A stretch of 64,000 nucleotides of DNA, from the NCBI RefSeq assembly GCF_900129095.1, contig NZ_FQVA01000001.1:2340617-2404616 (forward strand), read 5' to 3'. This stretch comes from Microbulbifer donghaiensis (GTDB lineage Bacteria; Pseudomonadota; Gammaproteobacteria; Pseudomonadales; Cellvibrionaceae). The translations under genes were made by a program, and so were the position numbers. Every line of letters begins with the position of its first letter. Position 1 is the first letter of the stretch. Positions 1-8,177 of the stretch are shown piece by piece. The notes below the pieces were generated by a model, which ran no database searches, was not told where the DNA came from, and saw nothing but the letters and a program-made list of their open reading frames with translations.

Positions 1-447
1 GTCATGTCGCAACAGCGCGACCTGTTGCTGAAACTGCTACCGTTGGTATTGCTCGTGGTAACCGTTGTAATCGCCCTGCGTACCGGTGCACGGCGGGCGC
101 TGAGCATCATCGGCCTGCCGCTGGCGGCGGTGGTTGCGACCCTGGCGCTGGCGGTACTGAGCGGTGCCGCGATCAACCTGTTTCACGTGGCGGCGCTGTT
201 GCTGGTGTTCGGCATCGGCGTGGACTACGCGGTGTTTAGCCACATGAGCGGGCGCGACGAGCGCAGCCATACACTGCTGGCTATCGGCATGGCCGGCATC
301 ACCACATTGCTGGGCTTTGGCCTGCTGGCCCTCTCGGCCACGCCGGCCATCGCCGACTTCGGGCTGACACTCGCGGTGGGAACGACACTCACGCTGGTGC
401 TGGCAACTTTGTTTTTTGCGAGAGCCGTAGAGGGTGGTAACCGATGA
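1..447 (+). CDS. MMPL/RND-type exporter, C-terminal end (partial)
   Basis: The reading frame is open from the first base, so this is the 3' end of a longer gene that starts before the window; the ATG at 4 is probably internal. The visible 148 residues are almost wholly membrane: about five hydrophobic helices, with a GIGVDYAVF motif typical of the conserved Asp-containing helix of RND/MMPL transporters. Such exporters are standard members of aryl polyene clusters, where they are thought to move the lipid or its precursor out of the inner membrane. The stop overlaps the next start (ATGA), indicating translational coupling. The family call is firm; the substrate is inferred from the neighbours. 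Confidence 0.8.
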   Translation, partial: VMSQQRDLLLKLLPLVLLVVTVVIALRTGARRALSIIGLPLAAVVATLALAVLSGAAINLFHVAALLLVFGIGVDYAVFSHMSGRDERSHTLLAIGMAGITTLLGFGLLALSATPAIADFGLTLAVGTTLTLVLATLFFARAVEGGNR

Positions 448-1673
448 AGGAAGTGGTATCGGACGTAGTGGTCATCGGCGCGGGGCCGGCTGGAGCGGTC
501 GTCAGCGCGTTGCTTGTGCAGCGCGGCTGGAGCGTCAATGTTGTGGAGCGCCAGGAATTCCCGCGTTTCTCCATCGGTGAGAGCCTGCTACCCCAGTGCA
601 TGGAGTTTCTCGAAGCCGCGAATATGCTCGACGCGGTGAAAGCGGCTGGTTTCCAGTTCAAGAACGGTGCCGCGTTTGAGTGGGACGGCGCGCGCACCGC
701 GTTCGACTTCACGGAAAAATTCTCCCCCGGCCACGGCACGACTTTCCAGGTGCAGCGTGGGCGTTTTGACAAGATTCTGGCGGACGAGGCGCAGAAGCAG
801 GGTGCGCAGATCCACTACCGCCATACGATCCTCGAGGCGGACATCAGTGCGGACGGCGCGCGTCTGCTGGCGGAGTGCGGCGGCGAGCAGGTGGTGTTCC
901 GGGGCCGTTTTGTACTGGATGCCAGCGGTTTCGGCCGCGTGCTGCCGCGTCTGCTCGAGCTCGATCGCCCGTCGCAGTTCCCGATGCGCGAATCGGTGTT
1001 CACACATGTGCAGGACAACATCAGCGACGCACACTTCGACCGCGACAAGATTCTGATCACGGTGCACCCGCAACAGCGGGATATCTGGTACTGGCTGATT
1101 CCGTTTTCCGGCGGGCGCGCGTCCCTCGGCGTTGTGGGTGAGCGCGACAAGATTGTGGCCATGGGTGACGAGCCCGAGCAGATACTGCGCAACGCCGTGG
1201 CGGCCGCGCCGGAATTGGCGAAAGTCTTGCGCGATGCCGAGTTCGATACGCCGGTACAGCGCATTTCCGGTTATTCCAGTGACGTCAGCACGCTGACCGG
1301 ACCGGGATTCGCCCTGCTCGGCAATGCCGGGGAATTTCTCGACCCGGTTTTTTCATCTGGCGTTACCATTGCCATGAAGTCGGCCGAGTTGGCCGCCGGC
1401 TGTCTGCATCGACAGTTGTCCGGCGAACCGGTTGACTGGCAGGCGGATTTTGCGGCGCCCTTGAAGCACGGTGTAGACGTCTTCAAAACCTATGTCACGG
1501 CGTGGTATGACGGGCGTTTTCAGGACGTCATTTTCTATCAGACCGAGCAGCAGGAAATCAAACGGATGATCTGCTCCATCCTGGCCGGCTATGCCTGGGA
1601 CAAGAACAATCCTTTTGTGGCGGTCGCCGAACGGCGCCTCAACGCGCTGGTGGAAATATGTTCGGCCGATTGA
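444..1673 (+). CDS. FAD-dependent oxidoreductase of an aryl polyene cluster
   Basis: A 409-residue flavoprotein. It begins with a Rossmann GAGPAG motif (residues 12-17), an acidic ribose-binding residue near 35, and a PRFSIGESLLP segment typical of the geranylgeranyl-reductase/halogenase-like FAD superfamily. A second FAD motif, GNAGEFLDPVFSSG, lies near residue 295. The N-terminus overlaps the exporter by 4 bp and the end overlaps the DUF3261 lipoprotein by 16 bp, so it is part of the same transcript. Flavoproteins of this type recur in aryl polyene and flexirubin clusters, but their reaction is not settled. Head-group oxidation or hydroxylation is a reasonable guess. True halogenation is unlikely to be assignable from sequence alone. 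Confidence 0.8.
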   Translation: MKEVVSDVVVIGAGPAGAVVSALLVQRGWSVNVVERQEFPRFSIGESLLPQCMEFLEAANMLDAVKAAGFQFKNGAAFEWDGARTAFDFTEKFSPGHGTTFQVQRGRFDKILADEAQKQGAQIHYRHTILEADISADGARLLAECGGEQVVFRGRFVLDASGFGRVLPRLLELDRPSQFPMRESVFTHVQDNISDAHFDRDKILITVHPQQRDIWYWLIPFSGGRASLGVVGERDKIVAMGDEPEQILRNAVAAAPELAKVLRDAEFDTPVQRISGYSSDVSTLTGPGFALLGNAGEFLDPVFSSGVTIAMKSAELAAGCLHRQLSGEPVDWQADFAAPLKHGVDVFKTYVTAWYDGRFQDVIFYQTEQQEIKRMICSILAGYAWDKNNPFVAVAERRLNALVEICSAD

Positions 1674-2203
1674 GCGCCTGTCTGTGGCTGCTCCTGCTCG
1701 CGGGCTGCAGCACGCAGCCGCAGTCACAGCCGCAGCTGCGGCCGCTGGCGCCGCTGTTGGACGGCGAGCCGCGCCAGCTGACCCAGCATATCGTCGTGCA
1801 GTACCGCGGCGAACAGCGCGATCTGATCGGCGCTTCGCTATTGGCACCGGAGCAGCTGCAGGTGTCGCTGCTGACCCCACAGGGTGTGAGCCTGCTGGAT
1901 ATCCATTACGATGGACGCGAAGTTACCGCGCAGCAACATCTCGGCCGCTCGCGGCAGATACCGCCGCGCGCACTGCTGGCGGATATGCAGCTGGTGTACT
2001 GGCCGTTGGAGATGTTGCAGCGCAGCCTGCCGGCGCCGTGGCAGCTGCGAGAATCCCGCGCCGAAAACACGCGGCTGCGCCAGTTGTTTCTGCGCGGCAC
2101 CTTGTATACCGAAGTCCGCTACAGCACGGTGGATATCTGGCGTGCGGACGTGCAGCTGGAGCAAAAAGTGCTCGACTACGGCCTGAGTATCCGCAATCTG
2201 TAG
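1658..2203 (+). CDS. DUF3261-type lipoprotein of an aryl polyene cluster
   Basis: A 181-residue lipoprotein. It has a short hydrophobic signal ending in the lipobox LLAGC, with Cys17 as the lipidated residue, followed by a Gln/Ser-rich linker. The body is rich in beta-type alternation and aromatic residues and matches what I know of the DUF3261 family, which is found almost only in aryl polyene clusters. It is probably a periplasmic or outer-membrane-anchored helper in polyene lipid transport, next to the MMPL exporter. The start lies inside the flavoprotein gene (16 bp overlap), and only 6 bp separate its stop from the following ketosynthase. The molecular function is unknown. Confidence 0.7.
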   Translation: MFGRLSACLWLLLLAGCSTQPQSQPQLRPLAPLLDGEPRQLTQHIVVQYRGEQRDLIGASLLAPEQLQVSLLTPQGVSLLDIHYDGREVTAQQHLGRSRQIPPRALLADMQLVYWPLEMLQRSLPAPWQLRESRAENTRLRQLFLRGTLYTEVRYSTVDIWRADVQLEQKVLDYGLSIRNL

Positions 2204-2209
2204 AAGCCT

Positions 2210-3376
2210 ATGAGCAACATTTACCTGAATCATCTAGGTCTTGCCTGCGCCCTCGGCGATGGTGTCGACGATGTGGCGCAAGCACTGTTTGCCGGCGACA
2301 ACGCACAGATGTGTGTGGGCAGCCCCTGGCTCGAAGATCACGCGGCGCGCTTCGGTGAAATTCGCTTTCCGCTGCCGGAAATGCCCGCGCCGCTGCAGAC
2401 CTACGACTGCCGCAACAACCGGCTGGCGCTGGCGGTGCTGCAGCAGATCGAAGCCGAGGTGGCCGTTTTGCGACACCGCCTCGGCGCTACGCGCATCGGC
2501 GTAGTGATGGGCACATCGACCTCCGGCATCGGTAGCGGTGAGGCCCGGTTGGGGCGCGATGCGGTCGGCGATTACAGCTATCGACGGCAACAGCAGATGG
2601 CCGGGCTGGCTGAATTTACCGCGCGCTACCTGCAGTTGCAGGGGCCGCAACTCACGGTTTCCACCGCCTGCTCGTCCAGTGCCAACGCTTTCGCCAGCGC
2701 GCGCCGGCTGCTCGCACTCGGCGCCTGCGATGCGGTGGTGGTCGGCGGCGTCGACACCCTCTGCGGCATGACAGTAAAAGGTTTCCACTCGCTGAGCGCG
2801 CTCAGCGGCGGGCACACGTTACCGTTCAGCGCCAACCGCGATGGCATCAATCTCGGTGAGGCCGGAGCCGTATTTATAATGACCCGTGAGCCGGGATCCG
2901 TGCGCCTGCGCGGCGTTGCCGCCAGTTCCGACGCCCACCATATGTCGGCCCCGCACCCGGAAGGACGCGGGGCCGAGGCCAGTATGCGCGGCGCGCTCGC
3001 CGATGCGGGACTGGAGGCTGCAGATATCGACTACTTGAACCTGCATGGCACTGGCACTCCCCACAACGATGCCATGGAAGCCGCCGCAGTGCAGCGCGTG
3101 CTGGGGGCGGAAGTCCCCTGTTCATCGACCAAGCCCATCACTGGCCACACTCTGGGTGCTGCCGGTGCGCTGGAGGCGGCTTTCTGTTGGCTGGCCCTGC
3201 AACGCGGACAGCTGCCTCCACACCGCTACGACGGTGTCTACGACGAGTCCATAGCGCGGCTGCAGCTATGTGATGAAAACACGGCGCCGCGCGCACTGCG
3301 CTTTGCGATGAGTAATTCATTTGCGTTCGGCGGCAGTAATTGCACATTGATTTTGGAACGGCAGGGGGAGAAGTAA
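2210..3376 (+). CDS. apeO: Beta-ketoacyl-ACP synthase (ApeO-like)
   Basis: A 388-residue FabF/FabB-type condensing enzyme. The catalytic triad is visible: Cys154 in STACSSSANAF, His279 in LHGTGTPHND and His313 in TGHTLGAAG. The C-terminus has the usual NSFAFGGSN loop. In aryl polyene synthesis one ketosynthase pairs with a chain-length-factor-like partner to build the conjugated chain by repeated condensation of malonyl-ACP. The gene order KS-dehydratase-ketoreductase-KS matches apeO-apeP-apeQ-apeR. The symbol rests on that order and on family membership, not on alignment. The stop overlaps the ATG of the dehydratase gene (TAATG). Confidence 0.8.
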   Translation: MSNIYLNHLGLACALGDGVDDVAQALFAGDNAQMCVGSPWLEDHAARFGEIRFPLPEMPAPLQTYDCRNNRLALAVLQQIEAEVAVLRHRLGATRIGVVMGTSTSGIGSGEARLGRDAVGDYSYRRQQQMAGLAEFTARYLQLQGPQLTVSTACSSSANAFASARRLLALGACDAVVVGGVDTLCGMTVKGFHSLSALSGGHTLPFSANRDGINLGEAGAVFIMTREPGSVRLRGVAASSDAHHMSAPHPEGRGAEASMRGALADAGLEAADIDYLNLHGTGTPHNDAMEAAAVQRVLGAEVPCSSTKPITGHTLGAAGALEAAFCWLALQRGQLPPHRYDGVYDESIARLQLCDENTAPRALRFAMSNSFAFGGSNCTLILERQGEK

Positions 3377-3837
3377 TGCAGCCCTTAGCAATCGAGGAAA
3401 TGACAGCCGAAGAGCTGGTCCCGCACAGCGGCGACATGTCACTGCTGGACACAGTCGTCGCCGTGGGCGAGGAGACACTGACGGCAAAACTGCGCGTGCG
3501 CGACGACGGTATTTTCGCGCGCGACGGCCGCGTACCCGCCTATGTGGGTATCGAGTATATGGCGCAGGCCGTAGCCGCATTTTCCGGCTATCACGCCCGA
3601 GCGCGCGGTGAGGCGGTGCGCCTTGGCTTTCTGCTCGGGACGCGCAAGTTCAACAGCAATATAGACAGTTATCAGTGTGGCGATGAACTGACCGTCGAGG
3701 TCGAACGCCTGTTACAGGCGGAAAATGGTATGGCCACCTTTGAGTGCCGGGTGAGCGGGGCGGGCGTGCAACAGGCCGCGCGCCTGAACGTCTATCAGCC
3801 GGATAATATCGAAGCGTATCTGAAGGAAAAATTCTGA
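3376..3837 (+). CDS. apeP: Hotdog-fold 3-hydroxyacyl-ACP dehydratase (ApeP-like)
   Basis: A 153-residue hotdog protein. The ATG at 3376 is preferred over an upstream in-frame start at 3340 because it follows a strong AGGGGGAGAA ribosome site and overlaps the preceding stop, the usual arrangement in this operon. VPHSGDM puts the presumed catalytic His at residue 17, as in FabZ/FabA-like dehydratases, and GIEYMAQA forms the central hotdog helix with its acidic residue. In aryl polyene pathways it removes water from 3-hydroxyacyl-ACP to extend the conjugated chain. The following gene starts right after its stop. Confidence 0.78.
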   Translation: MQPLAIEEMTAEELVPHSGDMSLLDTVVAVGEETLTAKLRVRDDGIFARDGRVPAYVGIEYMAQAVAAFSGYHARARGEAVRLGFLLGTRKFNSNIDSYQCGDELTVEVERLLQAENGMATFECRVSGAGVQQAARLNVYQPDNIEAYLKEKF

Positions 3838-4566
3838 ATGTCCGAGTGGGTATTGGTAACCGGCTCGAGCCGGGGCATCGGCCGCGCTATTGCGCTGCAA
3901 CTGGCGAAAGACGGCTACAACATCGTGCTGCACTGCCGCAGTCGCCGTGAGCAGGCGGAAGAGGTTGCGGCTGAAATCGCGGCGCTGGGACGCGAGAGTC
4001 GCATACTGCAGTTCGATATCGTCGATCGCGCGGGTGCGCGCGCAGCGCTGCTGGCGGATGTGGAAGCCAACGGCTGCTACTACGGTGTCGTATGCAACGC
4101 GGGCCTGATCGCCGACAACGCTTTCCCGGCAATGCCTGAGGAAGACTGGGACCGCGTGGTGCACACCAACCTGGACGGTTTCTACAACGTGCTGCACCCG
4201 CTGACCATGCCGATGGTCCGGCGCAAGGCGCCGGGGCGTATAGTCGTGATGACATCCGTATCCGGCCTGGCCGGCAATCGCGGACAGGTGAATTACTCCG
4301 CATCCAAGGCCGGCCTGATCGGCGCGAGCAAGGCGCTGGCGCTGGAGTTGGCCAAGCGCAAGATCACGGTCAACTGTGTCGCGCCGGGTCTGATCGACAC
4401 CGAGATGGTCGACGAGGACCTGCCGGTGGATGAAATCATGAAAATGATTCCGGCGCGCCGCCTCGGCAAGCCGGAGGAAGTGGCCGCGACGGTTGCTTTC
4501 CTGATGGACGAGCGTGCGGCCTATATCACGCGACAAGTTATCTCTGTAAACGGTGGTCTCTACTGA
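3838..4566 (+). CDS. apeQ: 3-oxoacyl-ACP reductase, SDR family (ApeQ-like)
   Basis: A 242-residue short-chain dehydrogenase of FabG type. The cofactor motif TGSSRGIG lies at residues 8-15, the NAG motif follows at about 90, and the catalytic pair is Tyr153 and Lys157 in NYSASKAG. It reduces 3-oxoacyl-ACP with NADPH in each elongation round of the polyene. It sits between the dehydratase (adjacent stop/start) and the second ketosynthase (TGATG, 1 bp overlap), so it is almost certainly co-translated. Full family length with no missing catalytic residues. It could support ordinary fatty acid synthesis in principle, but the location argues for a dedicated role. Confidence 0.85.
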   Translation: MSEWVLVTGSSRGIGRAIALQLAKDGYNIVLHCRSRREQAEEVAAEIAALGRESRILQFDIVDRAGARAALLADVEANGCYYGVVCNAGLIADNAFPAMPEEDWDRVVHTNLDGFYNVLHPLTMPMVRRKAPGRIVVMTSVSGLAGNRGQVNYSASKAGLIGASKALALELAKRKITVNCVAPGLIDTEMVDEDLPVDEIMKMIPARRLGKPEEVAATVAFLMDERAAYITRQVISVNGGLY

Positions 4567-5792
4567 TGAAACGCGTTGTTGTCACCGGCATGGCCGGTAT
4601 TTCGCCCATCGGTCAGGGCTGGCAAGCGGTGAAGAAATCCCTGCAGTCGCGCCAGTCGGGTGTGATCTACATGGAGGACTGGGACAAGTACGAGGGCCTT
4701 GAGACCCGCCTCGGCGCCCCGGTAACGGATTTCGAAAAGCCCGCGCACTACAACCGCAAGCGCGTGCGCAGTATGGGTCGCGTTTCGCTCATGGCCGTGC
4801 GCGCCACCGAGCTGGCACTGGAGCAGGCGGGCCTGCTGAACGACCCGGTTCTGAAAAGTGGCGCTACCGGTGTGGCCTACGGCTCCTCGGCGGGCACCCC
4901 GGCGGCGATCGGCGATTTCGGCAATATGCTGATCAACCATCGCACCGATGGCCTCAATGCCACCAGCTATATCAAGATGATGGCGCATACCACAGCGGTG
5001 AATATCGGTGTTTTCTTCGGCCTCTGCGGCCGCGTGTACACCACCAGCTCCGCCTGCACTTCCGGCAGCCAGGGCATCGGTTACGCCTACGAGGCAATCC
5101 GCAACGGCAGCCAGACCGTCATGGTCGCAGGCGGCGCAGAAGAGCTCTGCGCGACCGAGGCGGCGGTGTTCGACACCCTGTTCGCCACGTCGACGAAAAA
5201 CGATGCCGCCGGCACTACGCCGCGCCCCTTCGACCGCGAGCGTGACGGACTGGTGATCGGTGAGGGTGCGGGCACGCTGGTTCTGGAAGACTACGATCAC
5301 GCGATGGCGCGCGGCGCGACGATTTTCGCGGAGATCGTCGGTTTCGGTACCAACTCCGATGGTGCCCATGTGACCCAGCCGCAGTCAGCGACCATGCAGA
5401 TTGCGCTGCAGCAGGCGCTGGCGCAGGCCGGTATCGACGGCGCGGAGATCGGTTATGTCAGTGCCCACGGCACGGCGACGGACCGCGGCGATGTGGCGGA
5501 AAGCCACGCGACGCGCGGCGCCTTTGGTCGCGCTGTCCCGATCAGTTCCATGAAAAGCTACACCGGCCACACGCTGGGTGCCTGCGGCGCGCTCGAAGCC
5601 TGGGCCAGCATCCAGATGATGCGCGAAGGTTGGTTCCACCCGACCATCAACCTGCAGCAGGTGGACCCGGACTGCGCCGAGCTGGACTATATTGACGGCG
5701 ACGGGCGCGCGATCGATACCGAGTACGTCATGAGCAACAACTTTGCATTCGGTGGTATCAACACGTCACTGATTTTCAAGCGCCGGGTTTGA
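4566..5792 (+). CDS. apeR: Beta-ketoacyl-ACP synthase (ApeR-like)
   Basis: A 408-residue KAS-II-like enzyme and the last gene of the cluster. The triad is Cys164 in SSACTSGSQG, His301 in SAHGTATDRGD and His335 in TGHTLGACG. It is distinct in sequence from the ketosynthase at 2210, so the cluster tail encodes two active-looking condensing enzymes. One may start or prime chains and the other elongate them, but which does what cannot be read from sequence. The stop is followed by about 60 bp of spacer before the PagL-like gene. I see no clear T-tracted terminator there. Confidence 0.83.
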   Translation: MKRVVVTGMAGISPIGQGWQAVKKSLQSRQSGVIYMEDWDKYEGLETRLGAPVTDFEKPAHYNRKRVRSMGRVSLMAVRATELALEQAGLLNDPVLKSGATGVAYGSSAGTPAAIGDFGNMLINHRTDGLNATSYIKMMAHTTAVNIGVFFGLCGRVYTTSSACTSGSQGIGYAYEAIRNGSQTVMVAGGAEELCATEAAVFDTLFATSTKNDAAGTTPRPFDRERDGLVIGEGAGTLVLEDYDHAMARGATIFAEIVGFGTNSDGAHVTQPQSATMQIALQQALAQAGIDGAEIGYVSAHGTATDRGDVAESHATRGAFGRAVPISSMKSYTGHTLGACGALEAWASIQMMREGWFHPTINLQQVDPDCAELDYIDGDGRAIDTEYVMSNNFAFGGINTSLIFKRRV

Positions 5793-5855
5793 TGCGCAAC
5801 TGCACTCGCGGAAGCCTGCTTCCTCGGAAAATAATAAGATCGGAATGCGACTGAT

Positions 5856-6389
5856 ATGAACAGGCTGCTAGTTGCTGTAACTGCCGCGCTGCTTTTGCAG
5901 CCGGCGTTTGCCAACGAACTTTTGCTAAGTGCCGGGGGCGGGCCACAGCCTGATTCCGATCAGCGCAACACAACTTATGGTGTCGACTACTCCTTCAAGA
6001 AATTTGAAAAGAGTTATCGCCAGCACATTCACCTGGGCGTTAGCTACACCAAGGTGACAACCGATGCGGATGACCATCGGTCTTTTCATGCGGTATCCAT
6101 TTATCCGCAACTCAACCTGTACCCGCGCCAGCAGAGCTGGGGACAGCCATACTTCTTTGTACGTGCACTGGGCCCCAGTTATATCAGCAGCAACCAGCTG
6201 GGCGACCGACACCAGGACAATCACTTCGCCTTCCAGGCCCAGGTTGGCTACGCCGCTCGTATTAACTGGCGCTCCAGGGAAGACCTGGTCCTGATGGTCT
6301 CGTGGAAGCATTTTTCCAATGCCAATTTGTTCAGCGATAACGACGGAATCGATATGCCGTTTGTGGTCAATGTCGGCCTGAATTTCTAA
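5856..6389 (+). CDS. pagL: Lipid A 3-O-deacylase, PagL family
   Basis: A 177-residue outer-membrane enzyme. A signal peptide ends at about residue 20 (QPAFA-NE). The rest alternates like a small beta barrel and ends in aromatic VGLNF. The family signature is clear: KHFSNANLF places the catalytic His152 and Ser154 as in PagL, with the DNDGIDMPF segment following. PagL removes the 3-position acyl chain from lipid A in the outer leaflet, altering permeability and immune recognition. It follows the aryl polyene genes, which also modify the cell envelope, but whether it shares their transcript is unclear. Confidence 0.8.
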   Translation: MNRLLVAVTAALLLQPAFANELLLSAGGGPQPDSDQRNTTYGVDYSFKKFEKSYRQHIHLGVSYTKVTTDADDHRSFHAVSIYPQLNLYPRQQSWGQPYFFVRALGPSYISSNQLGDRHQDNHFAFQAQVGYAARINWRSREDLVLMVSWKHFSNANLFSDNDGIDMPFVVNVGLNF

Positions 6390-6406
6390 GGCAAACAAAG
6401 CTCTCT

Positions 6407-7057
6407 GTGAACGTAAAAATTATCGGTGCGGGACTCGGCCGCACCGGCACACTGTCATTGAAGCTGGCTCTGGAGCGACTGGGTTATGGACCCTGCCTGC
6501 ACATGAGCAATTTCGCCGCGGATCCCAGGCTCTGCCAGTTCTGGCTGGAGGAGCTGGCGGCAGATCATCCGGACTGGCCGCTCCTTGCCGCGGGTCATAC
6601 TTCCCTGGTCGACTGGCCGGCGTGTCTGTTCGTCGAACAGCTTCTCCGGCAGTCGCCGACCGCCAAGGTAGTTTTCACCGAGCGGGATTTTGACAGCTGG
6701 TATCAAAGTATCAGCGAGACAGTGTTCCCGGCACTGCGCTGGGCCCGGATGCTATCGGAGGAAAAGTCTCCGGATTTTATACGCCTTGTTAAAAAGGTTA
6801 TTTTCGAAAAAACCTTTGCGGAAAAATTTGATCGTGAGTCCGCATTCGAACTCTACTATGCGCACCGGAATCATATAGTAGGCCTTGTGCCTGCAGAGCA
6901 GCTATTGCTGTTCGATGTGCGGGATGGCTGGGAACCGCTTTGCGAATTTCTGCAGTGTGAGGTGCCGAAGGAGGACTTTCCCAGAGAAAACGCTGCGGGA
7001 GAATTTTTTGGGATGCTGAGCCGGATGCGCGGCAAGCGAATATTGAAGGGCAGCTAG
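6407..7057 (+). CDS. Sulfotransferase family protein
   Basis: A 216-residue protein starting with GTG at 6407, 17 bp after the previous stop. The N-terminal segment GAGLGRTGTLSLK is the 5'-phosphosulfate-binding loop of PAPS-dependent sulfotransferases. It belongs to the subgroup that also has members in eukaryotes and often carries a Trp-rich middle (SWYQSISETVFP). It would transfer sulfate from PAPS to an unknown acceptor in the cytoplasm. No carbohydrate-specific motif is evident. The gene ends just before a hairpin shared with the convergent lipoprotein gene. Confidence 0.7.
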   Translation: MNVKIIGAGLGRTGTLSLKLALERLGYGPCLHMSNFAADPRLCQFWLEELAADHPDWPLLAAGHTSLVDWPACLFVEQLLRQSPTAKVVFTERDFDSWYQSISETVFPALRWARMLSEEKSPDFIRLVKKVIFEKTFAEKFDRESAFELYYAHRNHIVGLVPAEQLLLFDVRDGWEPLCEFLQCEVPKEDFPRENAAGEFFGMLSRMRGKRILKGS

Positions 7058-7063
7058 AAAATG

Positions 7064-7085
7064 GGCCCGGCATTTGCGCCGGGCC
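7064..7085 (-). terminator. Hairpin between convergent genes
   Basis: A perfect 8-bp stem, GGCCCGGC with GCCGGGCC, and a 6-base loop. Read on the minus strand it is followed by CATTTTC, so it most likely ends the transcript of the lipoprotein gene at 7097. It can also fold on the plus strand after the sulfotransferase gene, but without a T tract. Confidence 0.55.
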
Positions 7086-7096
7086 GCAGGGGAAAG

Positions 7097-7495
7097 TTAC
7101 AGAGTCAGCCGCTTGGCGATAGCGCTGTCCAGGTTGGCTATCCAGCGGTTGTAGTTTCTGTGAATGGTGTTGCGCCGGCTGTTGTAATCCAGCAGCTCGC
7201 TGTTTTTGTAGGTGATGCTGTAGCTGTCACCGTCATAGCTGATATCGGCATCGGCACGGTGTTTGCGCACATTGATGGATGCCGCTATCAGTCCCGGGGA
7301 AATTTCCCGGCAGGTCCAGCCCTTGTCGACACAGCCGGCAATAATGCCTTTCCTTACGGACTCCTGAGTCTGAGTCGAGCCATCCAGACGGTTTGGAACC
7401 GGTCTGTCGTTGATGTTCATCAGGGGGTTGCTGGTACAACCGGCCAGTACCGCGGCGAGCAGCATGGCAAAAAATACCTTTGCGAATGAATGCAT
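7097..7495 (-). CDS. Small lipoprotein of unknown function
   Basis: A 132-residue lipoprotein. The hydrophobic signal ends in LAGC, with Cys20 as the lipid anchor. The mature part has two further cysteines close together (AGCVDKGWTC) that could form a disulfide. The body, with the pattern GLIAASINVRKH, YKNSELLDY and NYNRWIANLD, resembles a widespread proteobacterial family of about 130 residues annotated only as lipoprotein. It is transcribed toward the shared hairpin at 7064. The next gene upstream on the same strand is also exported, and the two are separated by 52 bp, so they may be co-transcribed. No function can be assigned. Confidence 0.65.
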   Translation of the reverse strand: MHSFAKVFFAMLLAAVLAGCTSNPLMNINDRPVPNRLDGSTQTQESVRKGIIAGCVDKGWTCREISPGLIAASINVRKHRADADISYDGDSYSITYKNSELLDYNSRRNTIHRNYNRWIANLDSAIAKRLTL

Positions 7496-7547
7496 GGATT
7501 TACCTAAGGTTTCGATTAAACAATATTATTTGCAGGGTTTGTTAGGG

Positions 7548-8045
7548 CTAACCCTGATGCTTTTTCTTGATCCATTTGGCGACGTCATTGCCTAGCGTGT
7601 GCACGCAGCGCTCCAGTACGTCGCAGGAGCCCTTGAATCCGCCGCCAAAACCGCCGCTGGAATTTCTGGCGTTCTGGAAGCTGTCTATCAGCTCGCCGTC
7701 CTTATAGAGTTCGGCCTCGATGGTGACTGACTTGCGGTGGCCGCTCCAGGCATTGCCGGAGCTGGTGGCGTTGAGAATGCTCAGCTTGAGATTGAAGCCC
7801 TCGGTTTGCAGATCCTGCTCTGGTTGCAGTGCGGCAGAAAAGCCATACTTCTCCAGGAATTTTTTCGTTGAATCGGAAAATTTGTACCCCAGGTTGGTGC
7901 ACTCCCGAACAATATTCGGAGCGATCACCTTGGTATCGTAGTATTCCGCTTTCTGGTTGATGCTGATTGCGGCATCGTCCTGTGCCAGCGTCGAGGCACT
8001 CAGTAGGGCCCCAGCCAGGAAGAGGGCTGCTTTTGCTGTCTGCAT
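7548..8045 (-). CDS. Secreted protein of unknown function
   Basis: A 165-residue protein. I place the start at the ATG at 8045, which follows a GGGGA ribosome site, rather than at an in-frame TTG 12 bases upstream. A signal peptide ends in STLAQ-DD. The mature chain has three cysteines (RECTNLGY, GSCDVLERC) and a Gly/Ser-rich loop (NSSGGFGGGFKGS). The end, HTLGNDVAKWIKKK, is a basic helix. I do not recognise a named family. It lies just upstream of the small lipoprotein gene in the same direction, suggesting a two-gene unit of envelope proteins. Confidence 0.6.
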   Translation of the reverse strand: MQTAKAALFLAGALLSASTLAQDDAAISINQKAEYYDTKVIAPNIVRECTNLGYKFSDSTKKFLEKYGFSAALQPEQDLQTEGFNLKLSILNATSSGNAWSGHRKSVTIEAELYKDGELIDSFQNARNSSGGFGGGFKGSCDVLERCVHTLGNDVAKWIKKKHQG

Positions 8046-8177
8046 AAATTTCCCCAAAACAATGATTGTTATTTGTTCATTCGAATTGTCGCGATGGGTC
8101 TCCGGTCGCGCTGTTATCGATCAAGCACGCCAGCAAAGTTACCAGAAATGGCGAACGGGCCAAAGTAGAGGGCGGAG

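Noticed and set aside
1591..2358. 255-residue frame across the lipoprotein and ketosynthase region
   Set aside because: Very rich in Arg and Ala and overlaps two well-supported genes in other frames.
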